Shown here piece after piece: positions 49,432 to 61,250 of a DNA stretch of 64,000 bases. Every line of letters begins with the position of its first letter. Position 1 is the stretch's first letter. The notes below the pieces were generated by a model. The model was not told where the DNA came from and did not search any database. It was given only the letters and a program-made list of their open reading frames with translations. Source of the stretch: Lethocerus indicus. Lineage: Eukaryota; Arthropoda; Insecta; Hemiptera; Belostomatidae. The position numbers were made by a program, and so were the translations under genes. The stretch spans positions 40,699,392 to 40,763,391 of the forward strand of contig JACDQD010000001.1 of assembly GCA_019843655.1 (NCBI GenBank), given 5' to 3'.

Positions 49432-51315
49432 AGTGCGCAACTCTATAGTTGTTATTATTTACGACATTAGTCAGTGTTCCAAACAATATTGAACTTTCAT
49501 CAATTCGATTTGGTACGGCCGCTCATAAACGTGTGCAATTTTAAAGGGAACCGCTTTAACAAAAAAAACACGGACATTATTTCAAATGGAGCGATGATAA
49601 CAGTCAACACTATTAGTGCCATAGTTATAAGCTGGACAATAAATTTTAAGACTCTTAAACGACGATTAAGGAATATCTCTCACGTTAAATAACTCATACG
49701 TTAATCTCCAATAAAATTCTCAGGCTTCGTACCCGACTGCGAAGTTCACAAGTAAACACCGACTGCGATAGAGCTAACAAATTCAAATCCGAGTATTCAA
49801 CAAGTGATAACAAACTCCTCGCTACGAATATTAAGACCGATATTAAGTGCTATGTTTTCAGTCCGTACTTTTATTTTAGTTTAGTGGTATTTATTAACTA
49901 TACGTGGAATGAGAATTTTTAAATCCTATATTCGAATATAGTTTATATTAGTTTTTTCAAATTTTGAACCACACTGGCCTAAAAGGCATATTAATACGGG
50001 GTTGAAAATTATAATAAAATAATCCCAATGAATAATCCAAAATTGAATTTAATACAAACAACGGGGTAAATTGGTCGTGGTCTTCCGGGGAAAGTCGGGA
50101 AATGTGACATTTAAATGCCGATCACATTTGGACTTTTTATTATTGCTTTGTATTCTGATATGAGGTTGAATTAACCTTTAGTTTAGTTCAAATGTCCTCC
50201 GATTTTGACCTCGGTCGGGTATAATTTCGAATATTTCATGAAAATTTGAGTTATTATAAAATCTTCCTTCCTCCGACCGAAGGTATTGGAATGCTCGTGA
50301 CAATCTGGTTTATTCAAACTGCGGTCGTGATAATTTTAATTGAACGATGTTCTTATCTGCTTAAATATATACAGAGATACGAACAGGTTAAAACGCGATG
50401 TGAACGCAGAAGATAGACTGTCGGTAGATTCGTTCCTCGGTCAATTGCAGATTCGAATTAGTCCGTGAAATTGTTACAGCAATTAACAAATTGCTTTTAA
50501 CAAATAGATAATTTACAGAAAATTACAAGCGTTACAATCTATAATTAAAAACCGAATAGCCCCTGCGATTCAGCTGCCGGTTTTACTGCTGAACACCACT
50601 ATTCGAATGTATGAAGTTCCATTAGTTTTATATCCTTTGACTCTGTTTATCCTCATGGATGAACATGAGAGTATATTATTATTTATATAACTATATATTT
50701 TATTTTAACATTTAATTGAGAAGAGTATTTCTCTTATTCTCTTTCAGTTGTCGATTGAAATTCTGTTAATTAATTCGACACAGTACAAATCAGGACGATA
50801 AACTTAGTGTACATCCTCCTATTTCTAGATTGCATAAATAAAAATTAACCAAAAATATTCAAATCAACTTCTATATGTTGCATACAACATATCATACTGT
50901 ACCTCTCGATACCGTAGTATTATATTAGGACTTGTTTTAACGAATAAATATTATTTAGTTATCGACAATTCGTAACCGCCTTAAAAATGTTTGTTACCAA
51001 GCAATTTCGTTGACCGACATTTCACTTTTCAGTTTACAATAAACCATATCTGGCAGCACGGCAATATAAAATGTATGCTTGCCTTTGTTTCTTATTTACT
51101 CGAGTTATCACGACTAGACAAACCGGCAGCGTCCGGAATATTCAGATAAAGTTACCTCGACTAACATTCAGTTCGTAACAGTTCAAATTATCTTCTTGAC
51201 AAGTTTTTAATTATATATATAATTCTTTATTATTAATAGAGGGTTAGTACGAGTAAAACCGTAGTTGTGGACGGTCGATTGGAACTAATATCGTGAAAAT
51301 GATATTTGTTGCCAA

Positions 51316-51415
51316 CCACCTGTTCGGCATGTGGTCTCGCCAGCGTTCGTTACTCGGTCACGGTCAAACGACCTTCGGCCAATTGAATTATTCGTCAGCC
51401 GATGGGCACGACCGC
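51316..51415 (+). repeat. Dispersed repeat family B, copy 1
   Basis: Blocks in order: CCACCTGTTCGGCATGTGG, then TACTCGGTCACGGTCAAACG, then CAATTGAATTATTCGTCAGC, then CGATGGGCACGACCGC. The same blocks recur at 59353-59442 with about 85 percent identity outside one gap of about 10 bases. Looser similarity continues for some 100 bases downstream in both places. A short reading frame crosses this copy, but it is not kept open in the other, so the element is not coding as far as can be seen. Family not recognised. Confidence 0.8.
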
Positions 51416-52020
51416 GGCTCCCCTTGTGTTTCATTCGAGCGTTCGGAGAATGTTTCCAATGCTTTTATCGCGCATCAAAAAAGGTTAAACGCGCGTACGG
51501 CCATTAAAATATCTACCTCTAATGGGACAAAGGAATAAAACCGTTTTCTTTTTTTTATCGGCATTCCGTCTTCGGTAGCATCGAGAGGCGGAGAACAATT
51601 GTTGGGTTGAAAATTAGATGATTTCCGCAAAATATACAACAAAAATTAAAATGTTTTATATTCTGGTTCTTGTGATCCTCTCTCCACTCGCCCGGTGGTC
51701 TGTTGCCGGTTTCGGAAATCCAAAATATTTTTTTTACACCGAGTTACACTGAACCGCGATTATTTTTTGACTTCTATAAATCAATCTGTACAATCGTGCT
51801 GTAACGGTTGTTTACTGCTTTACCGAAAACTAATATTGCGACGGTTTTGGAATACGATTGTCATTTGGGTGTAACTATTTCGGCTTCATCCGTAATTGGA
51901 TTTAGGTTTCTAGCCGACTCCAGTGGCATCCACTGGCAGGGATAGGACGCTTTGCCCTTAAACTAGGAAAAGTGTCCCTGACGATAATCCATTGGGGAGG
52001 AGCCGACTGAGCCAACAATG

Positions 52021-52115
52021 AAGAGGAATAAAAGAGGATGTAAAGGTTAAAAAACAAGTTGCCAGGCAATATTGAGAGCGAAACTGTCCCTCGTGACGAC
52101 CTGAAGAGAGAATGA
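52021..52115 (-). repeat. Dispersed repeat family A, copy 2
   Basis: Read on the minus strand: a CTCTCTTC stretch, a spacer, the core GCTCTCAATATTGCCTGG (complement of about 52062-52079), then CAACTTGTTTTTTAA, then TTTATTCCTCTTCA. The same blocks occur in the same order in the 58.8 kb copy and, apart from the CTCTCTTC block, in the 61.2 kb copy. This makes the family at least about 90 bp long. An overlapping minus-strand frame contains SILPGNLFFN and the 61.2 kb copy gives SILPGDLFFN, but the flanking residues differ, so the similarity is better explained at DNA level. The family is not recognised. Confidence 0.75.
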
Positions 52116-52834
52116 ACCAAAAAACAAACTATCGGTCTTTGCTCTCTACTGTAATTAATGCAGCTCTGACGTTCCAGTCGACGCCCACTGATCAGTCTCT
52201 TACGGCACTTTTGACTGTCTAACAGATATTTTTCAATAAATTACGTCCCTTAGAATAAAAAGGTTTCGACGCCAGTGAATATAATTGTACTTACTAATAA
52301 GTTAAAAAAACCAACCGGCAGACAATGCCTCACTGGTACTGACAGAAGGTCGTAGGTATGACGGTAATACAAACCCTCGCGTACTACCTAACAAGTTTGT
52401 TTAATATTAAATTAAGATGCTCTAACGCGAGCAAAATAATGAATATAATTTTGGGAATTAAATCTTTTTTGTTTCCTACGTTTTCCGTGTTTCTTGGTCC
52501 GGGGGTGGGTAGGTATCAATGCTCCGGGAGCGTATAACGCGTCAAAACGATAGGGAAGATATCGAGGTGAAGTTACGCCGTAACATTTCATCTAGCAGTG
52601 TCACACGCAAACATTCCGACCACTTAATCTTACTTTGGTTCGTTTCCTCACGTCCATTGTCCCGTAAAGCTTGTCGGCCTCATTTTCCAATCCTGGAATA
52701 AATCGGTCTGGCTTAAATCATGGCCGGACGCTACAACAAGTGCGCGATGTATATTTCCATTGAAGAATTCTAATTGGAGGCACCTATTGCACTATATAAA
52801 TACAGTCAATCATCATCTAATTGGAGGAAAATTC

Positions 52835-52915
52835 AGCCCAATGCCGTGATTCGAACCCAGAATCTTCAGGCGGTGCCCTGCTGGAAATCCGGTATAGTTA
52901 CCGGAATAAATATAT
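52835..52915 (-). mobile_element. tRNA-like SINE remnant
   Basis: On the minus strand: CTGGGTTCGAATCACGG, with a 10/11 match to the B-box (complement of 52847-52857), preceded by AGGGCACCGCCTGAAGATT. A small perfect hairpin, CCGGTA-tagt-TACCGG (52889-52904), lies at the A-box side. On the other side is TAATTGGAGGAAAATTC (52818-52834), a 17-mer repeated at 23934-23950. The T-stem does not pair correctly, so this is a decayed retroposon rather than a tRNA. Confidence 0.45.
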
Positions 52916-53802
52916 TTTGATCAGACGCTCGGTCTTTCGCGTTGCCTGAGGTCAGGCCCCTTCGGGGCGTTTCATACCACGTTACGGGACTTTAGGTCCG
53001 GGTTATCAAATTGTGTGGAATGGAATGAGGTTGAGCGCATGGGTCGTGCGTTGCGTCACTGTTGTTTGTGCGATGAGGCCAGAAGGGGATTCGGTAGCCG
53101 ATGCTAGTAGGACTTCAGTTTCAGCCTGATTCCCTTCCGAAGCATTTTTTTTAGTGCTTCCAATTGCAGTTGTTTACTGTGAACGAGAAACGGTCGAGAG
53201 GACAATAGTTCATTCGTTGCATTAACTCGTTTTACAGAGGACATGGTGGGTAGGAACAGACACAGAAGAAGGGTACGACTGAATATATATTATATATTTA
53301 ATATACTGACTACTGTAATCTATATAAATTAATTTTTGTTGTATATTTAAAGAAAGTAAAAGTTAATTTAAACCAAAAAAAGTAAATCATAACCTTCAAG
53401 AAGAAGTATGAAAAACATTTTCAAGATACCTGTTTGGGAGTTTGTTTTTTTAGTGTATTTACCTCTCATTACAGTATTTTTACATTCAATACATAATACA
53501 GAAGTGTCTCGGGTTCGAAATCCAATGGCGGACACCGATTTCTCAATTACTAATTTTAATTGACCACGGGAGAATGTACGTTTGTTAAAATTAATTTTCC
53601 GGTAACGGATTGAACGAGAGAAATTAATTTTCGCCAATATTATTCCGAAGCAGGGAATTGATATAAAAAAATCTTCTTAAATACTAATTTCATTCAATTG
53701 TGGATTGAAATCCCAAACTGCGGATTCGCCCGCAACCCGTACAATGCCGTTTCGCAAAAAGGAAACTGTTTCAGACTTATTTCTTTCGTTTTTTTTACAA
53801 AA

Positions 53803-54060
53803 CGGTGGGGGGGCATCGTCGCCGGCCCTCGGAATGGATGGCGGGGGTAGCGGGGGGGGGAAGGGGGCGGCCCTCGCGGATTAATCATTTAGGTCCGTTT
53901 AACGAGAAGAGAGAGAGAGAGGGAGGGAGGGAGAGAGAGACGGCGTGGGTGGGAGGAGGGGGACGTGAGCGAGGAAAGAAGGAAGGAGGGAGAGAGATGA
54001 AAAAAGGTCGGAAGCGGGCAACAACAATCGGGCGCGGGGGAGAGAGAGAAAGGGGTTAAT
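53803..54060. repeat. Strand-asymmetric G-rich then GA-rich purine tract
   Basis: G-rich at first, with runs of five, nine and five G within 53842-53868 that satisfy a G-quadruplex pattern on the plus strand. From about 53906 it becomes GA/GGA repeats that continue, interrupted, to about 54055. The top strand is nearly all purine over long stretches. Confidence 0.85.
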
Positions 54061-57000
54061 AATTGAGGAGAGGTATTGTTCTTGACGGAAAACTGGTCCC
54101 GTCCCCAGAGGTCTATGACTAAATTAAATTTTGCTCGGCCCCGGGTAGATTTGCGTGCGGCCCCCGCCCTCTATCGAACCGTCGCCCCCTTTGGGAATCC
54201 TCGGTAATTATTTCATCGGGAAGCGGTCCCGACCCAATTGCCCGCCTAAGATCGAAACCTAAGATTTTTGTCACTCCCTAAGCATATTCCGGACGTCGCC
54301 CCCTATTTTAGCTCCTTTCCCCGGCTCCCTTCCGAATACTTTCTCTGTACGTAAGTTACAAATGATTCTGATTTTAACAGTTTCTTTGGGGCTCCTCCAG
54401 TCCTCGGAACCATTGCACTCTGGCTAAGATCAGTGTCGAATTCTGCCAGTAATTTGCAAAATAATCGATCCGGTTAAACCCAAAGATTTCTTTCTGCATA
54501 TCTGTTGCGAGAAGTCCTTGTTTCCAGTTGGACGCTACTGAAGTCCTGAACGTCGAGTCCCAAATTACGTAACATTTGAATGAAAACTTCTTTTGTTGCC
54601 CAATTAGTTACAAAAAAGCCTATCTTCGAGAACTTTCAGTTTAAAGTTCATATTAGTTTGTATAACTTCGCCACTATTGGTTGTTCCTGACAATTGTCCT
54701 CTTCTTGAGACATGTGAGTTTACTCGGTGTGACGATAGTGCGAATAACACGGTGTTCCTGCCTCGCTGCGTACTACGGGAATACGTTGTCTCTCATATAA
54801 TCTTTCGGCCGGTTCAAGTGTAAAAACACTGTAAACAGGTACAGGTTAAAACTCAGCTGAGGGGCCGGGCGATTTACGGGCAGCGATTTCAGAAATTTGT
54901 CCGGAGACCTGAAAAATGGATGAAACCCTAACGTAGACAAATCGAGAAATAAACAACCCGGCAATAACCATAAGTTACACTACGCATTCCTACGCAGTAG
55001 TCCGCCCCGTATTTTCTCGGGCAAGCTCTCTGTATAGAATCCGTTTTCGGTTGTTTTCCTTCAATATTGCCCTGGCGCCGAATATATATTCATAAAACGA
55101 TTTCCTTTCTTCAAAATTACAGTATCGTACCAAGAATAATGCAAGCCAATATACACGGTATTTTAAGACATTGTTTATACAGGGAAAAACGAATGAATGA
55201 ACTAAAAAACAGAAACTGTATGGGGAAATATTCGCACGACTTATTTATTCACAGTAGTAATGGAAATTATAAAGCACATAAACGAATTTGATAAGCCATA
55301 TTCGGGAAGAAAATTAAATATCCATCCCGGGAGAAATAGGTGGGATGCCCTGAACTTTAGGCCGTGAGAAACAATACGGGACGGTCCCCCCTAATCCGTC
55401 GCGAATAAAATCGTTTACGGTAAGCACCGTCGAAGGGCGATGAGGAGTAGGTGGGGGGTACCGCCGCTACCGTATTAATAAATATTAATATACGCCCAAT
55501 AAATATTAATGGGTAGAGATCCCCCCTTAAGGTGCCACTTGGCAAGGCAAAAACCCGCGTCGACCGCTCGCGAGTTCCCACCGAATAAATAAGGATCTTT
55601 ATTATTTATTTTATTGTTTTGCATTTACACTGCGGCCGATTCGCATAAGAGTTCAATTTCAAGATTTATATGATTTCTTATTTGGTCTAATCCCAGACTG
55701 GTCCAGTGGTCGTCAGTAGCATTCCTTGTGTGCGTTACTGCTTGATGAAGCCTACTTAAACCGCTGCCTCACTACCCCCGCGGTTTACATTTTTATTATT
55801 TCCTATTTTATATTATGTATATAAATTTATTTATTTATAATTTGGGCAAGACCAACCTGAGAGACGGTAGCTCTAGTATGTTTACTCTTAATGGCTCGAT
55901 ATACGAGGGATGTTGTTTAGCGTTAAGTGTAGTTGTTCTGTATGTAGAGTGGACTAAATGTCAACCGTTGCCGTGGGATACACCGTGCACCTGTGTGAGT
56001 GCCAGAACTCGAAACCGGTTGGGGATAGGAACGGCAATTCATGTCAGGGTGTTCATGTATCATGGCAATTTGTTTAAGCTAATTCCATTAGAATCAACCT
56101 AAATTTATGTTTATGGCGCTTTCGTTGTACCCGAGCATTTATGATTTGAGCAGATTCAAGGAAAAAAGTATGAGAAACAAGGAAAAGAAATATGCCTTAT
56201 CACTTACATAAAGCATATAATTGTTGTTTAACACAGTTAAAACAGATTTTCCAATGATAACAATGAGTATAAAGTGTTTAACGAACATTATCATCAAACG
56301 TTTCCTATATTTTGTCATAATATTATTATTTTTTTAAATATCTAAATATACAGTATCATCACTAATAAATGATAAAGTTTCCTGCCCACTGAGTGTTCCG
56401 TATCACTGCGATAACAACCATTTCCCCTCGCAGAGACCCAAGGGAATATTGATCCTCGTATAATATTAAGTTCGATAAATGTTTTTTTGTTTTGTATTAA
56501 AACACGGCCGCTAAAATTGTTACAGTATTATTGTAGAATGTCCCGAAAAACGGTTTCATACCTTTCTTTAAAGGTAATTTAATTTCTAGGTTTGGAAATA
56601 TAAGATGGTGGACGGGGAACAACTTCTTTCAAGAAATTCAATGAAAATTTAATATCTAATGCTCTGTTTAACGTATCAGATAGGCGGTGAGATAAGCGTC
56701 CTGTAAGCACCTGTTACTGTTGACGGTGGTTGAGGGTTGGGGGTCTGTGTAAGGAATACATTTGATATATGGGGATTACACCAGATTAGGTCTGGTCGCG
56801 CTTAATTACCCGCCTTGTAACCGGACTAGGGTAACCCCCCGTTGAAGGATATCTATTTCTGGAACAAGCCTTTCAAAGTCTAGATCGTGTGTACCCAAAA
56901 AGGTAGATTTTCCCCTTCTCCAATTGCGGGAATATATATTTACACTGCTCAAATTCGTCAGAATATATTGGAAAATATTTTAGCTCTCCCTGGGATTTAA

Positions 57001-57344
57001 TTAGAAAAAGGAAGAATATAGTTGTATAAACATATATTATATAGTTAAAATAAAGCAATTAAATGGCGAATAAATTTACTAATATTGCAGAGTCTCATCT
57101 GGAATGGATAATTAAATGAATATTCGAATGAGTAGCAGTAATATTCATTTTATTTTGTAATAAAAAAATATCAGACATGAATAGCCGGAATAAATGCTCT
57201 TTAGACCGGAAATGTTGATAGTTCGAATATTGCTGCAAATAACACGAGGTAAACGATCGAGACGGGGGCAATATCGGGACAATTTTCTCGGAAAATTATT
57301 AGCGTTTCTTTTATTAAGGGATAAAGGGCCGTCTCATTTCTAGG

Positions 57345-57403
57345 GTCCTCTCCGTCCCTTTCTCTCTCCCTTTCTCTGCATCTCTCGTTCTCCCTCCCCG
57401 TTC
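57345..57403. repeat. CT-rich low-complexity tract
   Basis: Pyrimidine-rich CCTTTCTCTCTCCCTTTCTC-type sequence with several interruptions. Confidence 0.75.
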
Positions 57404-57984
57404 TTCTCCACGATAAATACGTAATAGGGGAACGATTAGGAGTTGGAATTCGTATTTGATGAAGCCCCCCCCTCCCATCGAAAACTGATTCAAAGTTTAA
57501 AGAGAAAAAGCCACCTCCCGCCCCCAACCGTTTTTACCTTTACTTTGACTTCTCTCCACCCCCCTCCACCAACCATCATCCTGGCACGTGCCCGTTTCCC
57601 ACGTTTACTACCTAATAACACACAGACAACCATCTTTTGTTTGTAATATATTGTCTTTTTGGAATGCGTTGTAATTAAAAAGGAAATCGAACTTATTGAA
57701 CCCGGAGTTCAGGTCGAATACGATTAAAAATTGGTAATTTAAAATTCACAACCGAGCCAGAAATTTCAGAACGATTTTCGATCAATCCGAAACGAGCTCG
57801 ATATTCAATGTTAAAACGATAATTGGTATGATCAATATTTGACGTTGGGATACTGTGTACTTTGATAAGTTTAACTGCCGAAAGTCGGGGAAATCGCGGA
57901 AGTAACCCGGTCATGGTAGGGGGCTTAATTTATAGTATTCAATTTCCGAACTGTTCCCACAAGTACTAGACGGCCCATAACGAC

Positions 57985-58014
57985 GCCCTGGGAAAAAAAG
58001 CCCGGGCCCAGGGC
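57985..58014. other. GC-rich hairpin
   Basis: GCCCTGGG (57985-57992) and CCCAGGGC (58007-58014) are perfect inverted arms. An A7 run and GCCCGGGC lie between them, and the latter can form its own competing palindrome. It resembles a bacterial terminator stem, but the context is animal DNA. Confidence 0.5.
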
Positions 58015-58769
58015 TTCCGGTTATCGTAAATTTATGGTTATTAAAAACCAGAACGGCCGGCGAGCGCGGACACCGTAGATTGTATCAATCGTATTAATAT
58101 CGCCGTCGCTTCGAACGTATTTTCCATGTTTAATCATCGAAAAATTATGCGGGGGCAATAACGCGTTGTTGCGTGCGGGCGGACGGACTACGATTCTTGC
58201 GGTTCAGTCTTTCGACTCAATTTGTGTACCGAAAACTATGCAACGGGGAGAGAAGGAGAAATAAGGAAAGGTCCGGGAATATATATATTTATTTAAATTT
58301 GTGGGGAGCATATTTGTACGCCTGTTAAACTAAAAATGTTCGAGACAAAGGTACAATGTGTTGGGGTAGGACTCGGATAATGATTCAGTTCGTGCTCCAG
58401 CAATAGGAGCCGAGTGAGTACACAGTCGGTTTTCCACCGTACAACTCAACTATTCAACGCCGGTCGTAAGTCAAATTTTTATATTTCATATCATTTCTTT
58501 ATTGTTCACGAATGGCTGATTTAAAAATAATATAACGCGTTCTAATTGTACAAATACTCAATTCCTTTATAAGGAGTAATTTACTGATTGGAAAGGACAA
58601 TTATATTTACTGGTGTAGGAATATTGTTATCGGCACTGAATGTAGTGAAAGGACGTTATTTATTGAAAAATATCAATTAGAACAACCACAGGTTCCATAA
58701 CAAACTGTCAGTGGAACGTGACAATTGCTTTAATTACATAGCATGGACGATTGTATTTTTTTTATTTTA

Positions 58770-58862
58770 TTCTCTCTTCTGACTAGCGAATATTTTGCTC
58801 TCAATACTGCCTGGTTACTGGTTCTTTCATTTTTACTTTTAAACTGATTTATTTCTCCTCAT
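58770..58862 (+). repeat. Dispersed repeat family A, copy 3
   Basis: Contains ATTCTCTCTTCTG, then GCTCTCAATACTGCCTGG at about 58797-58814, then TTACTGGTTCTTTCA, then TTTATTTCTCCTCA. Block order matches the minus-strand copy at 52.0 kb. The copies differ by roughly 10-20 percent in the core and by small indels in the spacers, which suggests an old family. Confidence 0.72.
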
Positions 58863-59352
58863 CGAGGACCGGACCCCATTAGTATATTTAAATTTGCACA
58901 AGGAGCCTGTTTGGTTGTACGTCTTTCGCACAACAATGCTTACCATTATTGAAACAATGTTTGTTTCTATGACAACTGATACAAGTTTTATGATGCCATG
59001 TCGTTTGCTAACTAATGTTGCTAAATTAAGCTCGGGTTTATATTGCTGTAATTTCTCCAAATCATTCAACCTTACATTGTATCTATCTTAGACCCGCCTA
59101 ATTTTAACAGTCTAGATAAACGATAGACATCTGTCTTAGTGGTAAATTTTAGAATTTTTGATTTTGATTGAAAGTCACAACGTTCTCTACAACATTCGAA
59201 AGTCACGTCCTTTCCACGGACGGTTATTTGTGGTCAAAACGCTCTTTATCTTCTCTAAAACCTGTAAAACCCAAGAATAAGATATGTACAGTTGTATAAT
59301 GATGGTAATGGCAACGTGTAAACGAATATTGGAGGGGAGTATCGGTACCTGA

Positions 59353-59442
59353 CCACCTGTTCAGCATGTGGCGTCATTATTCGGTCACGGTCAAACGAAC
59401 TTGACTCAATTAAATTATTCTTCGGCCGATGGCCACGATAGC
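59353..59442 (+). repeat. Dispersed repeat family B, copy 2
   Basis: Blocks: CCACCTGTTCAGCATGTGG, then TTATTCGGTCACGGTCAAAC, then CAATTAAATTATTCTTCGGC, then CGATGGCCACGATAGC. Same orientation as the copy at 51.3 kb, with a deletion of about 10 bases after the first block. It lies about 500 bp downstream of a family A copy, while the 51.3 kb copy lies about 600 bp upstream of one in the opposite orientation. Confidence 0.8.
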
Positions 59443-60072
59443 TTTTACGGGTGGTTTTTCCAGTTTTATAAGACGAGTCGTAGCTTACTTCAAACTATAA
59501 AATATACCTTGTAAATTATAACCGTAATAAGGTTACGTTAATTGAAAAGGAGTACGTGTTCTGGGTGTCTTTCGAATTTATCTGATCTACCTTCCTGTCG
59601 ACAGTGATCCACAATTTTGTCATGGGATAGACCAGAGTAAAAGAGTTTTGTGAGTTTATTTATCGGAAACATAAATAAAATAAAAGAATTATCAATTCAA
59701 TGAAATGAATACTTGAGGATAAACAAAATTATCATTGTTAAAATCTTGAGATTTGCTGTCTCCACTCGTTGATTTGGCGTTAGATCCGTTTCAGATTCTC
59801 TCAGTGTACGACGCACGTGGGCTCACTAACCCCACTGATTGAATAATACTGAAGGTGGAGAAAAGCCGAAACTAGTCTAGCACATGAGTCCAAAACCTCG
59901 CGGACTACATGACACGTATCTTAAACTAAATAATTTATATTTTTATTAATTTTGAATTGGCCCGAACCCCGATTAAACGTATTGTAGAACAATGAATGGC
60001 CAGGTTACGGCTTCGGACTCGACTGAACACTTTATTGACAGTTTTCCAATGGCTGAGTTTCGAAACGCTCAG

Positions 60073-60120
60073 TTAGTTGCCCTCCCGCCGCCGCCGGAAG
60101 ATGTCAAGAAATAGACAGAA
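60073..60120. repeat. Segment similar to 20905-20975
   Basis: See the 20.9 kb entry. The shared core is GAAGATGTC with flanking TGCC/CCC and GACAGAA blocks in the same order. It contains a short GCC repeat (CCGCCGCCGCCG) that may have expanded in this copy only. Confidence 0.3.
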
Positions 60121-60474
60121 AATACCCATTAGTAAACTGTTTTTCCCATTTTCGATGGGTTACCAATTGTTCAGTACGTTCTTTCGACTGAACAATGTTC
60201 TACGCTTTTTTTACATACGGTAGCATAACAAATAAAACTACAAAGGAAACGACAACAGATAGTAGGGGAAAGTACAATTTTGTTTATTTAGTAAAATAAA
60301 AATGAGTCCAAATCAACAACTCATTGGATGAATATGACGTCCAACGGATTTGTAACAGTGTCAAAAATTTATAAATCCATACAGTATGTCAAATTTTTAA
60401 TTTCACCCGAATCATTATTTATCTCTTCATTTTTATAGCGTATTTTATCCCTACTTACGACTAACATCCGTGGC

Positions 60475-60535
60475 AGTTCCGGGCGGATTCGAACCACCCA
60501 CCTCTGGGTCCGCAGGCGCAACTTGAATAGTTTAA
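60475..60535 (-). mobile_element. tRNA-derived SINE head (best B-box and T-arm in the window)
   Basis: On the minus strand the segment contains a perfect polymerase III B-box, GGTTCGAATCC (complement of 60485-60495). It sits in a T-arm with a 5-bp stem, GGTGG loop TTCGAAT CCGCC, including one G-T pair. Just before it is GTTGCGCCTGCGGACCCAGA, the kind of anticodon-arm sequence seen in insect tRNA-derived SINEs. The A-box region is degenerate and no 7-bp acceptor stem closes around it, so it is not a working tRNA gene. Confidence 0.55.
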
Positions 60536-61176
60536 ATTAATGTATAGCACTTTTCAATGTATTCGCAATGAACGGAATTATTGTTGGTCGTAGTGTTTCA
60601 AGGAAAGGTTGGAACGTTTTCTTTGATACATATCTACACGTTTATACACAAGAATGAAAATAGCGATCGTAGCTTTTCATACTTAATGCACGTTTCTTCC
60701 GCTTGCGAGTCCACCGCGTCCAAATTATCCCGCGAACATGATGGGACAATTAACGGGGAATTTTTTTGTTTTACGTTTTGTTTCCCCCCCCCCCCGCCTT
60801 TTATTTTTTAACCGCCGACCGGTCCGGTAATTGAGCGGTGAGAGATTACTTTCGTGATCCGAGTGGCTCGTGAGTTAATTGCCGGACCCGAGGGCCGACT
60901 GTCACTAATCCGGAGTGTCGCCTCTAATTCCGGCCCCGGTCTCCTGCCCTGTAGTATTACTCGGAACGCGCTAAAAATCATCAAAATGCACCGAGAGGCC
61001 TAATAACAGCGCCCCGTAAACGCATAGCACGCGTCCGGAATCTTTAATCGATCCGCAACTAATAACTTTCAATAAATTTATTTTTTTTATTCATTCCAAT
61101 TAAATTTCAAATTGTCCGACGGGGTTAAGTAATTGACTCTGTCCTACCCGGTTGAGTACTTCCACTGCAGTCGAGG

Positions 61177-61250
61177 TGAAGTGGAATAAATTACTTGTTC
61201 GGAAGTTAATGTTAAAGAACAAGTCGCCAGGCAATATTGAGAGCAATACC
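61177..61250 (-). repeat. Dispersed repeat family A, copy 4
   Basis: On the minus strand: GCTCTCAATATTGCCTGG, then CGACTTGTTCTTTAACATTA, then TTTATTCCACTTCA. The 18-base core is identical to that of the 52.0 kb copy. A short inverted pair (AAGTAATT at about 61127 and AATTACTT at about 61190) sits at its lower-coordinate edge. Confidence 0.75.

Larger units (their letters stand above)
52120..58760. other. Mixed non-coding DNA
   Basis: Holds the tRNA-like segment at 52.85 kb, the purine tract at 53.8-54.06 kb, a GC-richer patch to about 55.6 kb, an AT-rich tract to about 57.0 kb, and a second CpG-rich patch to 58.3 kb with the hairpin at 57.99 kb. Frames of up to about 108 codons have no recognisable product. 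Confidence 0.4.

Noticed and set aside
51293..51538. 81-codon frame over the first family B repeat
   Set aside because: The second repeat copy at 59.35 kb has indels that break the frame, so similarity is at DNA level.
53505..53530. Plus-strand GGTTCGAAATCC near 53.51 kb
   Set aside because: Contains an extra base in the B-box, and the upstream DNA is AT-rich with no tRNA-like arm.
57985..58014. Rho-independent terminator
   Set aside because: The stem-loop is not followed by a T-run on either strand in the right place, and the window is not bacterial.
60475..60535. A functional tRNA gene
   Set aside because: The T-arm is good, but no acceptor stem or canonical D-arm closes around it.
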